The notes under the pieces are model-generated. The model had not been told where the DNA came from. It did not search any database and saw nothing but the letters and a program-made list of their open reading frames with translations. 64,000 bases of DNA. Source: Paenibacillus barcinonensis (GTDB lineage Bacteria; Bacillota; Bacilli; Paenibacillales; Paenibacillaceae). A program made the position numbers and the translations under genes. Shown piece by piece: positions 27,765 through 36,637 of the stretch (positions are counted from its first letter, which is position 1; each line of letters opens with the position of its first letter). Location: the NCBI RefSeq assembly GCF_003217495.1, contig NZ_QJSW01000007.1, positions 124,001 through 188,000 on the forward strand. The letters are read 5' to 3'.

Positions 27765-28490
27765 TTACAAGATGCCAAGTACAGGCATAATGGTGATCTC
27801 GTCAATGTAGGCCCCTTTCTGCTGAGTCAGGAGATAGACGATATGACGGGCCAGTGATTCTACTGGAATCATACCTGTTAGATCGGGCGTGCTTTCCATG
27901 CCATCCCAGAATGGAGTTACTGTAGCGCCGGGAAGTACGGAGATGATCTCGACCCCCTTGCCGCGCAGCTCCGCTTGAAGCACGCGGGACAACCCGAGTA
28001 GCCCGTATTTGGAGGCCGAGTACCCGCCGCATCCAGGCAGTGCAGCTTTACCGGCGATGGAGATGAGATTGACTATTTTGCCAGAGCCTTTGTCAGCCAT
28101 ATGTTTCCCGAAGGTTCTATTCACCAGAAAGCTGCCGCGCAGATTGACTGCAATCATTCGATCAAAGTCCTCCGTGGACGTTTCCAGAAGGGGAGCGAAG
28201 GTGCCGAGTCCCGCGCAATGCACAACCGCATCAATACTTCCAAAGTGGGCCGTGCCTGCTTCTACAAAACGCTCAACCGACGATTCTTCCGTCACATCGA
28301 GCTGCAACGAAAGCATAGGACCCTTGAGCTGTTTCCCTAATGTGTCTAACTCCTGCTTGCTGCGTGATCCAACAATGAGACTTGCCCCCAGCTGGCTTAA
28401 TAGCAGTGAGGTTTCACGTCCAATACCGCGACTCGCGCCCGTCACCGCAATGACTTTTCCTTTAAAACAGGATTCGGAGTAGGTCAGCAT
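27765..28490 (-). CDS. Short-chain dehydrogenase, probable sepiapterin-reductase-like pterin reductase
   Basis: A 241-residue classical SDR. NAD(P) motif TGASRGIG (17-24), which is also how sepiapterin reductases begin. HCAGLG near 90, catalytic Ser in ISIAGK and Tyr/Lys in YSASKYG near 155-161. It lacks the Arg of the TGxxxRxG signature of PTR1/PruA pteridine reductases. By sequence alone it could reduce many substrates. Position decides: 3 nt after a PTPS gene and downstream of folE, it fits reduction of 6-pyruvoyl-tetrahydropterin to a biopterin-like product. That role is inferred. Confidence 0.82.
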   Translation of the reverse strand: MLTYSESCFKGKVIAVTGASRGIGRETSLLLSQLGASLIVGSRSKQELDTLGKQLKGPMLSLQLDVTEESSVERFVEAGTAHFGSIDAVVHCAGLGTFAPLLETSTEDFDRMIAVNLRGSFLVNRTFGKHMADKGSGKIVNLISIAGKAALPGCGGYSASKYGLLGLSRVLQAELRGKGVEIISVLPGATVTPFWDGMESTPDLTGMIPVESLARHIVYLLTQQKGAYIDEITIMPVLGIL

Positions 28491-28493
28491 GCT

Positions 28494-29309
28494 TCACGCT
28501 CCCGATCCGTAGTATTCGAAGTAGTTTTTATCCGTTTCCCATAGTCCAATGCGATACAGCTGTGGAAGGTGCGGCTTCAGCAGGTTATAGATCACCATAG
28601 CGACAACCTCGGACGTAGGGTTCAGATCCTTGTAATCCTCTACATCCAGGTTCAGATGGTGGTGGTCATACCGATCCAGCACTTCACGTTCTACAATGCT
28701 ATCCAGCTCCGACAAATGAATAATCATGCCCGTATCTGCATCAGGCGTACCCTGGACAGTTACATCGAGTACATAGTTGTGACCATGTCCATGGGGATTG
28801 TTACATTTTCCAAACAGCTGCCGGTTCTCCTCATCGGATAACAAAGGACTATGCAGTCGATGAGAGGCGCAAAAATGATATTTTCTCGTTAATCTAGGCA
28901 AGGCGTGTCGCTCCTTTTCTGCACTTAGCTCTGTATTCTCATACAGCTTGATCTGCTGCAGCTCACAATCGTCAAACTGTTCATTCAATCTGTCCCAGAT
29001 ATACAGCGCCATGTTTTCGGTAGTAGGCATATGGTGTTGGAAGTGGTCATGCTCGCGGTTCAGAAATTTGCCATCCAGCTCTTCTTCGATCATGGCATTG
29101 ACTGTGTTTTTGATATCGGTGGTGTTCACCACAATACCCGATTGCGGATTGAGCTTTCCTCGAACGACAACGTCCAGCTTGTAATCATGTCCATGTCCAT
29201 GAAGATTGCTGCATTTTCCGAAAACCTCTTTGTTCTGCTGTTCACTCCAACTGGGTACGTGATAGACATGAGCGGCTGAGAATTCAACTCGCCGTGATAG
29301 ATGAAACAT
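28494..29309 (-). CDS. Tandem 6-pyruvoyl-tetrahydropterin synthase (PTPS) fusion
   Basis: A 271-residue protein made of two PTPS/QueD domains; the family is normally about 120-145 residues. Domain 1 (1-128): zinc His14, His39, His41 and Cys33 in FGKCSNLHGHGHDY, but the Asp-His catalytic pair reads Asp79-Gly80. Domain 2 (about 140-268): FCASHRL, FGKCNNPHGHGHNY with Cys169, YDHHHLNLDV and LWETDKN. It follows animal PTPS (GKCNNPNGHGHNY) more closely than QueD. Expected reaction: dihydroneopterin triphosphate to 6-pyruvoyl-tetrahydropterin. The gene lies between folE and an SDR; no queC, queE or queF is present, which argues against queuosine synthesis. Confidence 0.88.
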   Translation of the reverse strand: MFHLSRRVEFSAAHVYHVPSWSEQQNKEVFGKCSNLHGHGHDYKLDVVVRGKLNPQSGIVVNTTDIKNTVNAMIEEELDGKFLNREHDHFQHHMPTTENMALYIWDRLNEQFDDCELQQIKLYENTELSAEKERHALPRLTRKYHFCASHRLHSPLLSDEENRQLFGKCNNPHGHGHNYVLDVTVQGTPDADTGMIIHLSELDSIVEREVLDRYDHHHLNLDVEDYKDLNPTSEVVAMVIYNLLKPHLPQLYRIGLWETDKNYFEYYGSGA

Positions 29310-29347
29310 TATTCATCGTTCCTTTCAGTTTTTGATCAGATCATCAA

Positions 29348-29926
29348 TTATCGGGTCAGTGAACGCTGAAACTCTTGGCATAACTCTTCTTGCTCTGCGT
29401 AAACACCCTTTTTCACGATGGTGACTGTAGCCGATCCGGGCTTCTTCACACCTCTTGCACACATACAGAGATGCGTGCCCTCTAATGATACGATCACACC
29501 TTTGGGCTTCAGCACATTCCAGATGGCTTCAGCAATTTGAGTGGTCATCCGTTCCTGTACTTGAGGCCGTGCTGCCGTAAGTTCAACCAGCCGTGCAAAT
29601 TTGCTTAATCCGACAATCTTTCCATTGGGAATGTAGGCGATATGTGCGGTGCCATAGAAGGGGATAAGGTGGTGTTCGCAAAAGGTGAAATAAGATATAT
29701 CCTTAACGAGAATGCTACCCTCATAACTTTCCTCAAATGTGGTCGTCAGTGCATTCTCGGGATTTACGCCTACCTGAGAGAATACCTCCCGATACATCCG
29801 GGCTACACGAGCAGGTGTGTCCAGCAGCCCTTCACGGTTCGGATTTTCTCCAATCTCTTGTAATATCGTTCGAATGGATTGCTCCAGTGCAGTGTTGCTT
29901 GCTGTGGTTTGTTCTACTGTTTTCAT
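29348..29926 (-). CDS. folE: GTP cyclohydrolase I FolE
   Basis: A 192-residue zinc enzyme that converts GTP to 7,8-dihydroneopterin triphosphate, the entry to folate and biopterin. Motifs: FTFCEHHLIPFYGTAHIAYI with the zinc Cys-His pair, KFARLVELTAARPQVQERMT, and the second zinc Cys in HLCMCARGV. Length is that of short bacterial FolE. First gene of the eleven-gene minus-strand operon that continues with PTPS and an SDR rather than folate genes. GGGGGAACAAG precedes the ATG. It may be a second, pathway-specific folE copy. Confidence 0.95.
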   Translation of the reverse strand: MKTVEQTTASNTALEQSIRTILQEIGENPNREGLLDTPARVARMYREVFSQVGVNPENALTTTFEESYEGSILVKDISYFTFCEHHLIPFYGTAHIAYIPNGKIVGLSKFARLVELTAARPQVQERMTTQIAEAIWNVLKPKGVIVSLEGTHLCMCARGVKKPGSATVTIVKKGVYAEQEELCQEFQRSLTR

Positions 29927-30042
29927 TCTTGTTCCCCCATAAACTTCATAATCATCATGTGGAAGCTGGTCGTTTTAACTCCCAAAGGAGATTATGTTCC
30001 TGAAAAGAAAATCACACTATCACCTGAACCTCTTAATTTAGG

Positions 30043-30087
30043 CAAAAAAAAATAGGAATATGGCTATTTGCATAGCACAATGTTCCT
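30043..30087 (-). terminator. Terminator between the LuxR-fusion gene and folE
   Basis: On the minus strand, an imperfect hairpin with arms AGGAA/TTCCT and an inner GCTAT/ATAGC stem is followed by a run of about ten T. It ends transcription of the 30155 gene and so makes folE the start of its own transcription unit. The folE promoter should lie at 29927-30042; I see no strong -35/-10 there. Confidence 0.78.
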
Positions 30088-30154
30088 ATAGGTCCTATAT
30101 GAACCGCCGAAATTAAGGCGATTTATTCTATTTCTATATTTTATTTGCAGAAAT

Positions 30155-32674
30155 TCACTCCATAAGTGTGTTTAGCCGGCGACTCTCTTCCATACATGCT
30201 TGATTGATGTAAGACATGGCCTGCATCCGGTCCGATACGTTCAGCTTCTGGAAAATATGCGTAATATGATTTTTGACCGTATGCTCGCTAATAAACAGCT
30301 GATCGGAGATTTCACGGTTGCTAAGCCCTTTAACCAGCAGCTCCAGCACTTCCGTTTCTCTTGCCGAGATGCCGTAACGTTCTCTTGTGCGCTTCATGGC
30401 GGCTTGCAGAATGGACTGATTCAGCTTCGCATCGGTTTGTATGGCTTCTGCGGAGGATGCATATCTGGTCAGACCTGTCATGTGAGCAGCTATGTACGTT
30501 TGATTCGCTTGGTCTGGCTGGTCATAGTTTTGGATAAAGTGCTCAAGCTCCTCCGGCGGAACGGGCGGACAGAATAAATAGCCCTGAATGGCTTTACAGC
30601 CGATTCGTTGCAGAATTTGCAGCTGTTCCCCATTCTCGACGCCTTCAGCAATGACGGACATATTCATGCTGCCGGCCAGAGTAATAATCGCGGATACCAT
30701 CGTAATGCTGTCCGAAGATTTGTCTGACAAGCGTTGAATAATTGATTTATCTATTTTGAGCGTATCCTTTGGAAAATTCATGAGGCAATTCAGGGAGGAG
30801 TATCCTGCACCGAAATCATCAATGCTGATAGAGATTCCTATATCTCGCAGTATGCTCAGCTTGCTTAGAATATCGGGATTTCCTCCGAACAACGTATATT
30901 CGGTAATTTCAATCTCAATATCCTCCGGGTTGGCTCCTGTATCTTGCTGCAGCGCCTCCAGCTTATCGAAGAAATCTCTTTGCATAAACTGCTGCGCAGA
31001 AAAGTTGATAGATACCCGTAAACGGCTGAGAGTGGCCTGCTTGGTTGCTTTCCATTGCCGAATCTGCACACATGCTGTTCTCATCACCCAGTCACTCATG
31101 TTAACAATCAAGCCGGTTTCTTCTGCGATCGGGATGAATTCGGAGGGAAGAATCAGCCCCCAATGAGGATGATTCCAACGAACCAGTGCCTCGACACTGT
31201 CAATGCTGCCCGTCTCCAGATTTAATCTCGGCTGATAGTACAATGACAGCTCGTCTCGTTCAATGGCTTTTCGGAGATCATTTTGCAGAATGAACGCTCG
31301 ATAAGTCTGAATATTGATGCCGGTATGATATAGCTTGAGACTGTTCTTGCCTTGCTCCTTCGCCCGGTAGAGGGCCGCAGATGCATTGCTGAGCAAGCTG
31401 TATACCTCTTCGCCATCATATGGAAATACACTCATACCGATGCTGGTGGTGATGTACAGCTCATAGGATTCAATGAAGAATGACTGCCTGAATTCGTTAA
31501 GAATGTCCTCGGCAACACTGATCGCCTGCTCTCGATTGGTTCGTGGCAGAATGATGTTGAATTCATCCCCTCCGAAGCATGCGATAAAATCCTCCTCCCG
31601 GATCGTTGCTTTCAGACGCTCGGCAATTTGCTTTAGCAGCAGGTCACCAATTTTATGTCCGAGGGAATCATTAATATATTTAAACCGATCCAGATTCAGA
31701 TACAGGAGCGCGAGCGGTTCGTTTTTCTGCCGGGCATTATACATATAAATATGCATCTGCTCATTAAAGTAGCTGCGATTGGGTAGATCGGTGAGTCGAT
31801 CATGATAGGCCATATGTGTAATGAGATACTCGGATCTCTTTTTATTGGTTATGTCACGAAAGGTGCAGGCCAGGATAACTTTATTCTGAACAAAACAAGT
31901 GCCTACCATGACCTCGGCAGGAAACGAGGAGTCGTCTTTGCGCACGGCATCAATCTCTCTTGGATGTTTGAAGCGCCATGCGCCCATCTCATCCCAGAAC
32001 CGATCACATTCTTCACGCTCATACTTCAGCAGCACGCTGATATGTTTGCCAAGCAGCTCCTCCTCTGAATACATGAAGGCTTGCTGAGCGGCAGGGTTGA
32101 TCTTCAGAATCACCCGATGCTCGTCGGTAATAATCATCGAATCGAGGGAAGTGGCAAAAATGACATTAGCCATAGCCTCCGATTCACGAAGCTCCATCGA
32201 GACGGCCGAAAGCTCATCATTGATGCGTTCCAGCTCTCGGGACTTCTCTTCCAGCACCTTGGCCTGATGGGCAAGCTTCTGATTGCTTTGAAATAATTCA
32301 ACGAATTTCTTCACCTTTGCTTTGAGTAACAGGGACTCAATAGGCTTGACCATATAATCTACAGCACCAATAGCATACCCGTGACAGATTTCCTCTTGTT
32401 TTAGCGGGCTGCTTGAGATGAATATGATCGGAATGTGCTGTGTTCGATCTCCAGCCTTAATAATACGTGCCATCTCGAAACCGTTCATTTCGGACATCTC
32501 GACACTCAGCAAAATTGCCGCAAAATCATGCTGCAGCACACAGGCCAGACCTTCTGCACTGGACCTGGCAGTGTATAGCGTATAGGATTCACTCTCCAAA
32601 ATCGTTTGCAGAATGAGTATATGTGAGGGGGTTTCATCCACAATTAAAATATTAGCATTCACTTCTGAGTTCAA
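30155..32674 (-). CDS. Pseudoreceiver-PAS-GGDEF-EAL-LuxR fusion (c-di-GMP enzyme with DNA-binding domain)
   Basis: An 839-residue protein. The receiver (1-120) has Ser57 where the phospho-acceptor Asp should be (ILLSVEMSEMNG), so it is a pseudoreceiver. Coiled linker; PAS (about 170-290). GGDEF domain with intact GGDEF near 366 and an I-site REED at the right spacing. EAL domain (about 480-725) with EALVRW, IDDFGAGYSS, LKIDKSII and EGVENGEQ, all apparently active. C-terminal LuxR HTH (about 765-835, ARETEVLELLVKGLSNREI, TVKNHITHIFQKL). So one protein could make, break and perhaps respond to c-di-GMP while binding DNA. Start: TTG 32674 with AAGGAG 8 nt upstream; a GTG at 32683 overlaps that site. 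Confidence 0.88.
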   Translation of the reverse strand: MNSEVNANILIVDETPSHILILQTILESESYTLYTARSSAEGLACVLQHDFAAILLSVEMSEMNGFEMARIIKAGDRTQHIPIIFISSSPLKQEEICHGYAIGAVDYMVKPIESLLLKAKVKKFVELFQSNQKLAHQAKVLEEKSRELERINDELSAVSMELRESEAMANVIFATSLDSMIITDEHRVILKINPAAQQAFMYSEEELLGKHISVLLKYEREECDRFWDEMGAWRFKHPREIDAVRKDDSSFPAEVMVGTCFVQNKVILACTFRDITNKKRSEYLITHMAYHDRLTDLPNRSYFNEQMHIYMYNARQKNEPLALLYLNLDRFKYINDSLGHKIGDLLLKQIAERLKATIREEDFIACFGGDEFNIILPRTNREQAISVAEDILNEFRQSFFIESYELYITTSIGMSVFPYDGEEVYSLLSNASAALYRAKEQGKNSLKLYHTGINIQTYRAFILQNDLRKAIERDELSLYYQPRLNLETGSIDSVEALVRWNHPHWGLILPSEFIPIAEETGLIVNMSDWVMRTACVQIRQWKATKQATLSRLRVSINFSAQQFMQRDFFDKLEALQQDTGANPEDIEIEITEYTLFGGNPDILSKLSILRDIGISISIDDFGAGYSSLNCLMNFPKDTLKIDKSIIQRLSDKSSDSITMVSAIITLAGSMNMSVIAEGVENGEQLQILQRIGCKAIQGYLFCPPVPPEELEHFIQNYDQPDQANQTYIAAHMTGLTRYASSAEAIQTDAKLNQSILQAAMKRTRERYGISARETEVLELLVKGLSNREISDQLFISEHTVKNHITHIFQKLNVSDRMQAMSYINQACMEESRRLNTLME

Positions 32675-32683
32675 TATGCTCAC

Positions 32684-33191
32684 TCCTTATCATTAAGATT
32701 AACCTTCCATTACAGGATAAAATGAACTGCACAATACGGATCACTTACTCTCCACACATAATGAAGTGGACTCCGCCCGAATGGCTGGTTTAGCGCAACA
32801 ACCTCCTTAATCAACCAGATATTCACTGTAGAATTGAGCTACTACAGCTTAAATGCTACCTTGACACTGTTATCCGAATAAGCCAGTACCATACAGCCTG
32901 TTATGTTTCCAGCCATATACTGCTTTTCATTATTGAGTTTCATTATTGAGGAGCAATAGATATGTAACCAGTTCATATACAATTCACTCTGTAATCGTTT
33001 GTTCCTTTATTATTACATTTATTAGAAAGATTTCACTAATATGAAGGTTCCAAGGAACTATATACGATTCGTGTTCGGGAGTTCAATCTTCATCCATATG
33101 AAACGAAACAAGTTGCAGATGAATTAAAGCCCCTATTTTATGCATCAAAAAACAGGAAAATTAATCTGTTGAACCGCCTCTCTTTTTTATC
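32684..33191. other. Intergenic region between divergent units
   Basis: About 500 bp of AT-rich sequence with no supported gene on either strand. It must hold the promoter of the minus-strand LuxR fusion, which I cannot place with confidence, and it leads on the right into the Zur-controlled promoter of the ABC importer. Confidence 0.5.
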
Positions 33192-33220
33192 TTGTCAAAA
33201 CGTAATCATTACGATATGAT
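33192..33220 (+). promoter_or_regulatory. Importer promoter with embedded Zur-like operator
   Basis: TTGTCA (33192-33197), a 17-bp spacer and TATGAT (33215-33220) form a good sigma-A promoter. The spacer and its edges contain ACGTAATCATTACGA (33200-33214), which matches the Bacillus Zur consensus TCGTAATNATTACGA at all defined positions but the first. Zinc-loaded Zur would cover the promoter; low zinc would open it. Confidence 0.82.
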
Positions 33221-33237
33221 GATACTCGTTGTTCATA

Positions 33238-33252
33238 TAGTAAGGATTACGA
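33238..33252 (+). promoter_or_regulatory. Second, weaker Zur-like box
   Basis: TAGTAAGGATTACGA differs from the Zur consensus at two of fourteen defined positions. It lies just downstream of the first box, before the ribosome site. Confidence 0.55.
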
Positions 33253-33273
33253 TTAATAGAGAGGGGCATTACC

Positions 33274-34839
33274 TTGTTTAAGAAAAAGAAGCCATTACTG
33301 GCGCTAATCTCCATGGCCCTGAGTGCAGTTGTACTGCTCAGTGCTTGCGGAACATCCGCATCTACTCCTGCGGCGCAGGATAGCACCAATAACAAAGCTG
33401 ATAAAAACGTTCACTTCTTATATAATTTCTCCACCAGTTCACTTGATCCGCATGTGGATTCAAGCTATGTGCCACTGCGTGCAGGCATTACGGAGACGCT
33501 GCTGCGTCTGGACGAGGACAACCTGACTGTTGCACCGTGGCTCGCCGAGAGTTGGGAGAGCAAGGATGGTCAGCACTGGACAATTAACCTGCGCAATAAC
33601 GTGACGTTCCAGAACGGCAAGCCCATGACAGGAGATGCGGTTAAAGCTTCTCTCGAGCGGGCGCTGAAAGAAAACACTGCTATTCAGAATGCATTAAAAA
33701 TTGATTCCATCAAAGCCGATGGCAACAAGCTGGAGATTACCACTACCCAGCCGTTCCCGGAGTTTGCATCGGAGCTGGTTAACCCGAACACGGCAATTAT
33801 TGATGTAAGTGAGCCGGACATCGTAAACAAGCCTGTCGGTACAGGTCCGTTCAAGCTGACCTCCTTCACAGCAGGCAGCAAGCTGGAGCTGAAGCGTTAC
33901 GATGGTTACTGGGACGGAGCGTCACCGCTGGATTCGGTGACGTTTGCATTCAACGAAGATGCTAACGCGCGTTCGCTTGCTCTGAAATCGGGACAAGTAG
34001 ACATCGTTTACCGCCCGGAAGTGGAAAGCCTCGAATCCCTTAAAGCAATTGACGGGATAAAGGTCGAGTCCACATCCACGTTCCGTGTACATCAATTAAC
34101 GATGAATATGCAGCGGGAGAGCATTAAGGATCTGAATGTGCGACGTGCACTGGACGCGCTGATTGATCGCAAAGGCATTGTGGATACGATTCTGCTTGGC
34201 TATGGTGAGCCAGCTATTGGGCCGTTCCTGCCATCGCTGCCGTTTGCACCTAAATATAAGGACACTACAATGGCATCCGGGCCGGATGCGGCTGTGAAAT
34301 ATTTACACGAAGCGGGTTATACGGAGCAGAACGGTGTAATGACCAAAAATGGTAAACCACTAAAGCTAACACTGCTTACGTATCCAGCACGCGCCGATTT
34401 GCCGCTGATTGCTCAAGTGTTCCAGTCCGATGCGAAGAAAATCGGGATTGATGTTCAGATTCGCCAGATTGATACACCGGAAGATTATATGGCTTCGAAC
34501 CGGGATTGGGATATCGCCACATATAGTAATCTGACCGCTCCGCGCGGAGATGCAGGCTACTACCTGAATGCGACATACCATCCGAAGGGTGCGCTGAACT
34601 TCAGCGGATCAGAGGACCCGGCACTGACGAAAATCATTGATGAATTGAACCTTACGGTTGAGCCTAAGAAACGTGCAGAACTGGCTGAGAAGGCAGCGAA
34701 TTATGTACATGATAACGTGCTGAATTCCTTTGTGCTGCATCCGGCGACAATCGTGGCATACAACGGCAAGAAGGTGAAGAACTGGGTCACGACGCGCAGT
34801 GAATATTACATGATCACCAACAAGCTGGATGTGATGTAA
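33274..34839 (+). CDS. Nickel/peptide-type ABC substrate-binding lipoprotein (CntA/NikA-like)
   Basis: A 521-residue SBP of the Opp/Dpp/Nik family (SBP_bac_5). TTG start with GAGAGGGG 6 nt upstream; lipobox LLSAC with lipidated Cys25. Family segments: LAESWESKDGQHWTINLRNN, VTFQNGKPMTGDAVKASLER, PVGTGPFKLTSF and NMQRESIKDLNVRRALDALI. First of five genes in the order SBP, permease, permease, ATPase, ATPase, the same as cntABCDF for staphylopine-type metallophores. The Zur-like promoter points to zinc or a zinc-metallophore complex as substrate rather than peptide; this is inference. No metallophore synthesis gene is in the window. Confidence 0.85.
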   Translation: MFKKKKPLLALISMALSAVVLLSACGTSASTPAAQDSTNNKADKNVHFLYNFSTSSLDPHVDSSYVPLRAGITETLLRLDEDNLTVAPWLAESWESKDGQHWTINLRNNVTFQNGKPMTGDAVKASLERALKENTAIQNALKIDSIKADGNKLEITTTQPFPEFASELVNPNTAIIDVSEPDIVNKPVGTGPFKLTSFTAGSKLELKRYDGYWDGASPLDSVTFAFNEDANARSLALKSGQVDIVYRPEVESLESLKAIDGIKVESTSTFRVHQLTMNMQRESIKDLNVRRALDALIDRKGIVDTILLGYGEPAIGPFLPSLPFAPKYKDTTMASGPDAAVKYLHEAGYTEQNGVMTKNGKPLKLTLLTYPARADLPLIAQVFQSDAKKIGIDVQIRQIDTPEDYMASNRDWDIATYSNLTAPRGDAGYYLNATYHPKGALNFSGSEDPALTKIIDELNLTVEPKKRAELAEKAANYVHDNVLNSFVLHPATIVAYNGKKVKNWVTTRSEYYMITNKLDVM

Positions 34840-35786
34840 TGCTTCGCATTTTGCTCCGCAAGTTTCTGGAGGTATTTGTATTTCTGCTTTTCATTATGTT
34901 TGTGAGCTTTCTGTTCATTCGATTGGCTCCGGGTGATCCGGTGCTGACGATTCTGAACGTAGACGAGCTATCGGTCAGTCAAGAGCAAGTCGAAGCGCTG
35001 CGGGAAGAGATGGGTTTTAACGACCCTCTTCCGGTGCAGTTCGGCAACTGGCTGCTTGATTTTGTGAAAATGGATTTCGGTGTGTCCTATTCGACAGGTC
35101 AGCCGGTCATGCAGACGCTGATGCGTGCACTTCCGGCAACAGCCGAACTGACCATGGGTGCACTGCTGGTGATGCTGACCGTTGCCATTCCGCTTGGCTC
35201 CTTGTCGGCACTCTATCGGGGCAGCTGGATTGATCAAGGCAGCCGAATATTGTCCATTGTCGGTGCAGCAGTGCCCAGCTTCTGGCTGGGGCTTATCCTG
35301 ATTGACTTGTTCGGCGTGCGATTCGGTAATCTGCCCACGATGGGACGGGACGGATTCACCTCACTTATTTTGCCATCACTGACGCTGGGACTTGCTATAT
35401 CCAGCGTCTATGTGCGTCTTTTGCGTTCCAGCTTGCTTGACTCGCTGAGCCAGGAATTTGTGCGTTCTGCCCGGGCCAGAGGGTTATCGGAAGGTCGCAT
35501 CTTTTTCCTGCATGCCTTCAGGCATAGTCTGCCCCCGGTGATTACGGTGTTTGGCGTCAGTCTGGGCAGTCTGATCGGCGGCGTCGTTGTGATTGAAGTG
35601 CTGTTTGCTTATCCGGGGATTGGCAAGCTGGTGGTGGATGCCATTCGCCAGCGGGATTATCCGTTAATTCAGGGATATATCCTGATTATGGCGATTGTTG
35701 TATTCCTCGTGAACACGGCGGTAGACTTGTCTTATCGTTACTTGAATCCTGAGATGAAATTGAAGGAAAGGGAGGCCCTCCGATGA
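34839..35786 (+). CDS. ABC transporter permease, DppB/NikB type
   Basis: A 315-residue inner-membrane permease with about six transmembrane segments and the DppB-type start (FVSFLFIRLAPGDPV). EAA-like loop: EFVRSARARGLSEGRIFFLHA. Its ATG overlaps the SBP stop by one base (TAATG), and it overlaps the next permease by 4 nt. It pairs with that permease to form the membrane channel. Confidence 0.92.
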   Translation: MLRILLRKFLEVFVFLLFIMFVSFLFIRLAPGDPVLTILNVDELSVSQEQVEALREEMGFNDPLPVQFGNWLLDFVKMDFGVSYSTGQPVMQTLMRALPATAELTMGALLVMLTVAIPLGSLSALYRGSWIDQGSRILSIVGAAVPSFWLGLILIDLFGVRFGNLPTMGRDGFTSLILPSLTLGLAISSVYVRLLRSSLLDSLSQEFVRSARARGLSEGRIFFLHAFRHSLPPVITVFGVSLGSLIGGVVVIEVLFAYPGIGKLVVDAIRQRDYPLIQGYILIMAIVVFLVNTAVDLSYRYLNPEMKLKEREALR

Positions 35787-36637
35787 AATCCATGCGCGTG
35801 CGTTTGCAGCGAGCCAAAGCCAAAAAGCATAGCTGGCAGGCCATCATCGGCGTGTTGTTTGCCGTGCTGATTATCGCGGCCTCTCTGTACACCTTTCTCG
35901 TATTAAAACATGATCATACCCTGACTGATCTGCGTGGCAGGCTGCTGGGGATGAGTGCAATACATCCACTCGGCACGGACCATCTGGGCCGTGATGTGCT
36001 GACCCGCCTGCTGCTTGGCGGGGGTCAGACGCTGGGGTACAGTCTGCTGGCGCTCGGCGCGGCCCTGCTCATCGGTATTCCGGTTGGCCTGATTGCGGGA
36101 TATAAACGCGGCTGGATCGACAAGCTGTTCATGCGCATTGCGGATGCGTTTCTCGCTTTTCCAGATACAATCGTAGCCATTGTGCTGAGTGGTCTGCTTG
36201 GTGCGGGCATCGGCAATCTGGTGCTGGCCATTGTGATTGTGAAATGGGTGAGCTATGCGCGTCTCGTGCGAAGTACAGTCCTGTCGGAGTCGCAAAAGGA
36301 CTACATTCGTGTTGCCCGGACGAACGGCCTGTCCGATGCGCGTATTATGACCAAACATCTTCTGCCGCATATTGCGGGACATGTGCTGGTGCTGGCAAGT
36401 CTCGATCTCGGAAAAATCATTCTGCTGATCTCTTCCCTGTCCTACATCGGACTTGGCGCCCAACCACCAACACCCGAATGGGGTGCGATGCTGAATGACT
36501 CGCGTCCATATTTCCAATCCAGACCGGAGCTGATGGTCTTTCCGGGGCTGGCGATTGTCTCGGTGGTGCTGCTGGCGAACATGCTGGGGGACTACCTGAG
36601 AGATCGGTTTGATGTGAAAAAGGAGGTGCAGTCATGA
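35783..36637 (+). CDS. ABC transporter permease, DppC/NikC type
   Basis: A 284-residue permease with N-terminal TM and cytoplasmic start, then five TM segments. DppC signature HPLGTDHLGRDVLTRLLLGG near 53-72, EAA loop DYIRVARTNGLSDARIMTKH, and GAQPPTPEWGAMLNDSR near the end. 4-nt overlaps on both sides. Confidence 0.92.
   Translation: MKSMRVRLQRAKAKKHSWQAIIGVLFAVLIIAASLYTFLVLKHDHTLTDLRGRLLGMSAIHPLGTDHLGRDVLTRLLLGGGQTLGYSLLALGAALLIGIPVGLIAGYKRGWIDKLFMRIADAFLAFPDTIVAIVLSGLLGAGIGNLVLAIVIVKWVSYARLVRSTVLSESQKDYIRVARTNGLSDARIMTKHLLPHIAGHVLVLASLDLGKIILLISSLSYIGLGAQPPTPEWGAMLNDSRPYFQSRPELMVFPGLAIVSVVLLANMLGDYLRDRFDVKKEVQS

Noticed and set aside
27765..28490. SDR as a PTR1/PruA-type pteridine reductase
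   Set aside because: The cofactor motif is TGASRGIG, lacking the Arg of TGxxxRxG that marks PTR1/PruA; a sepiapterin-reductase-like role fits better.
28494..29309. PTPS fusion as QueD for queuosine
   Set aside because: No queC, queE or queF nearby, animal-PTPS-like signature in domain 2, and an SDR follows.
29927..30042. Riboswitch (tetrahydrofolate or preQ1 type) in front of folE
   Set aside because: The leader is only about 115 nt, and no THF or preQ1 core motif or pseudoknot is visible.
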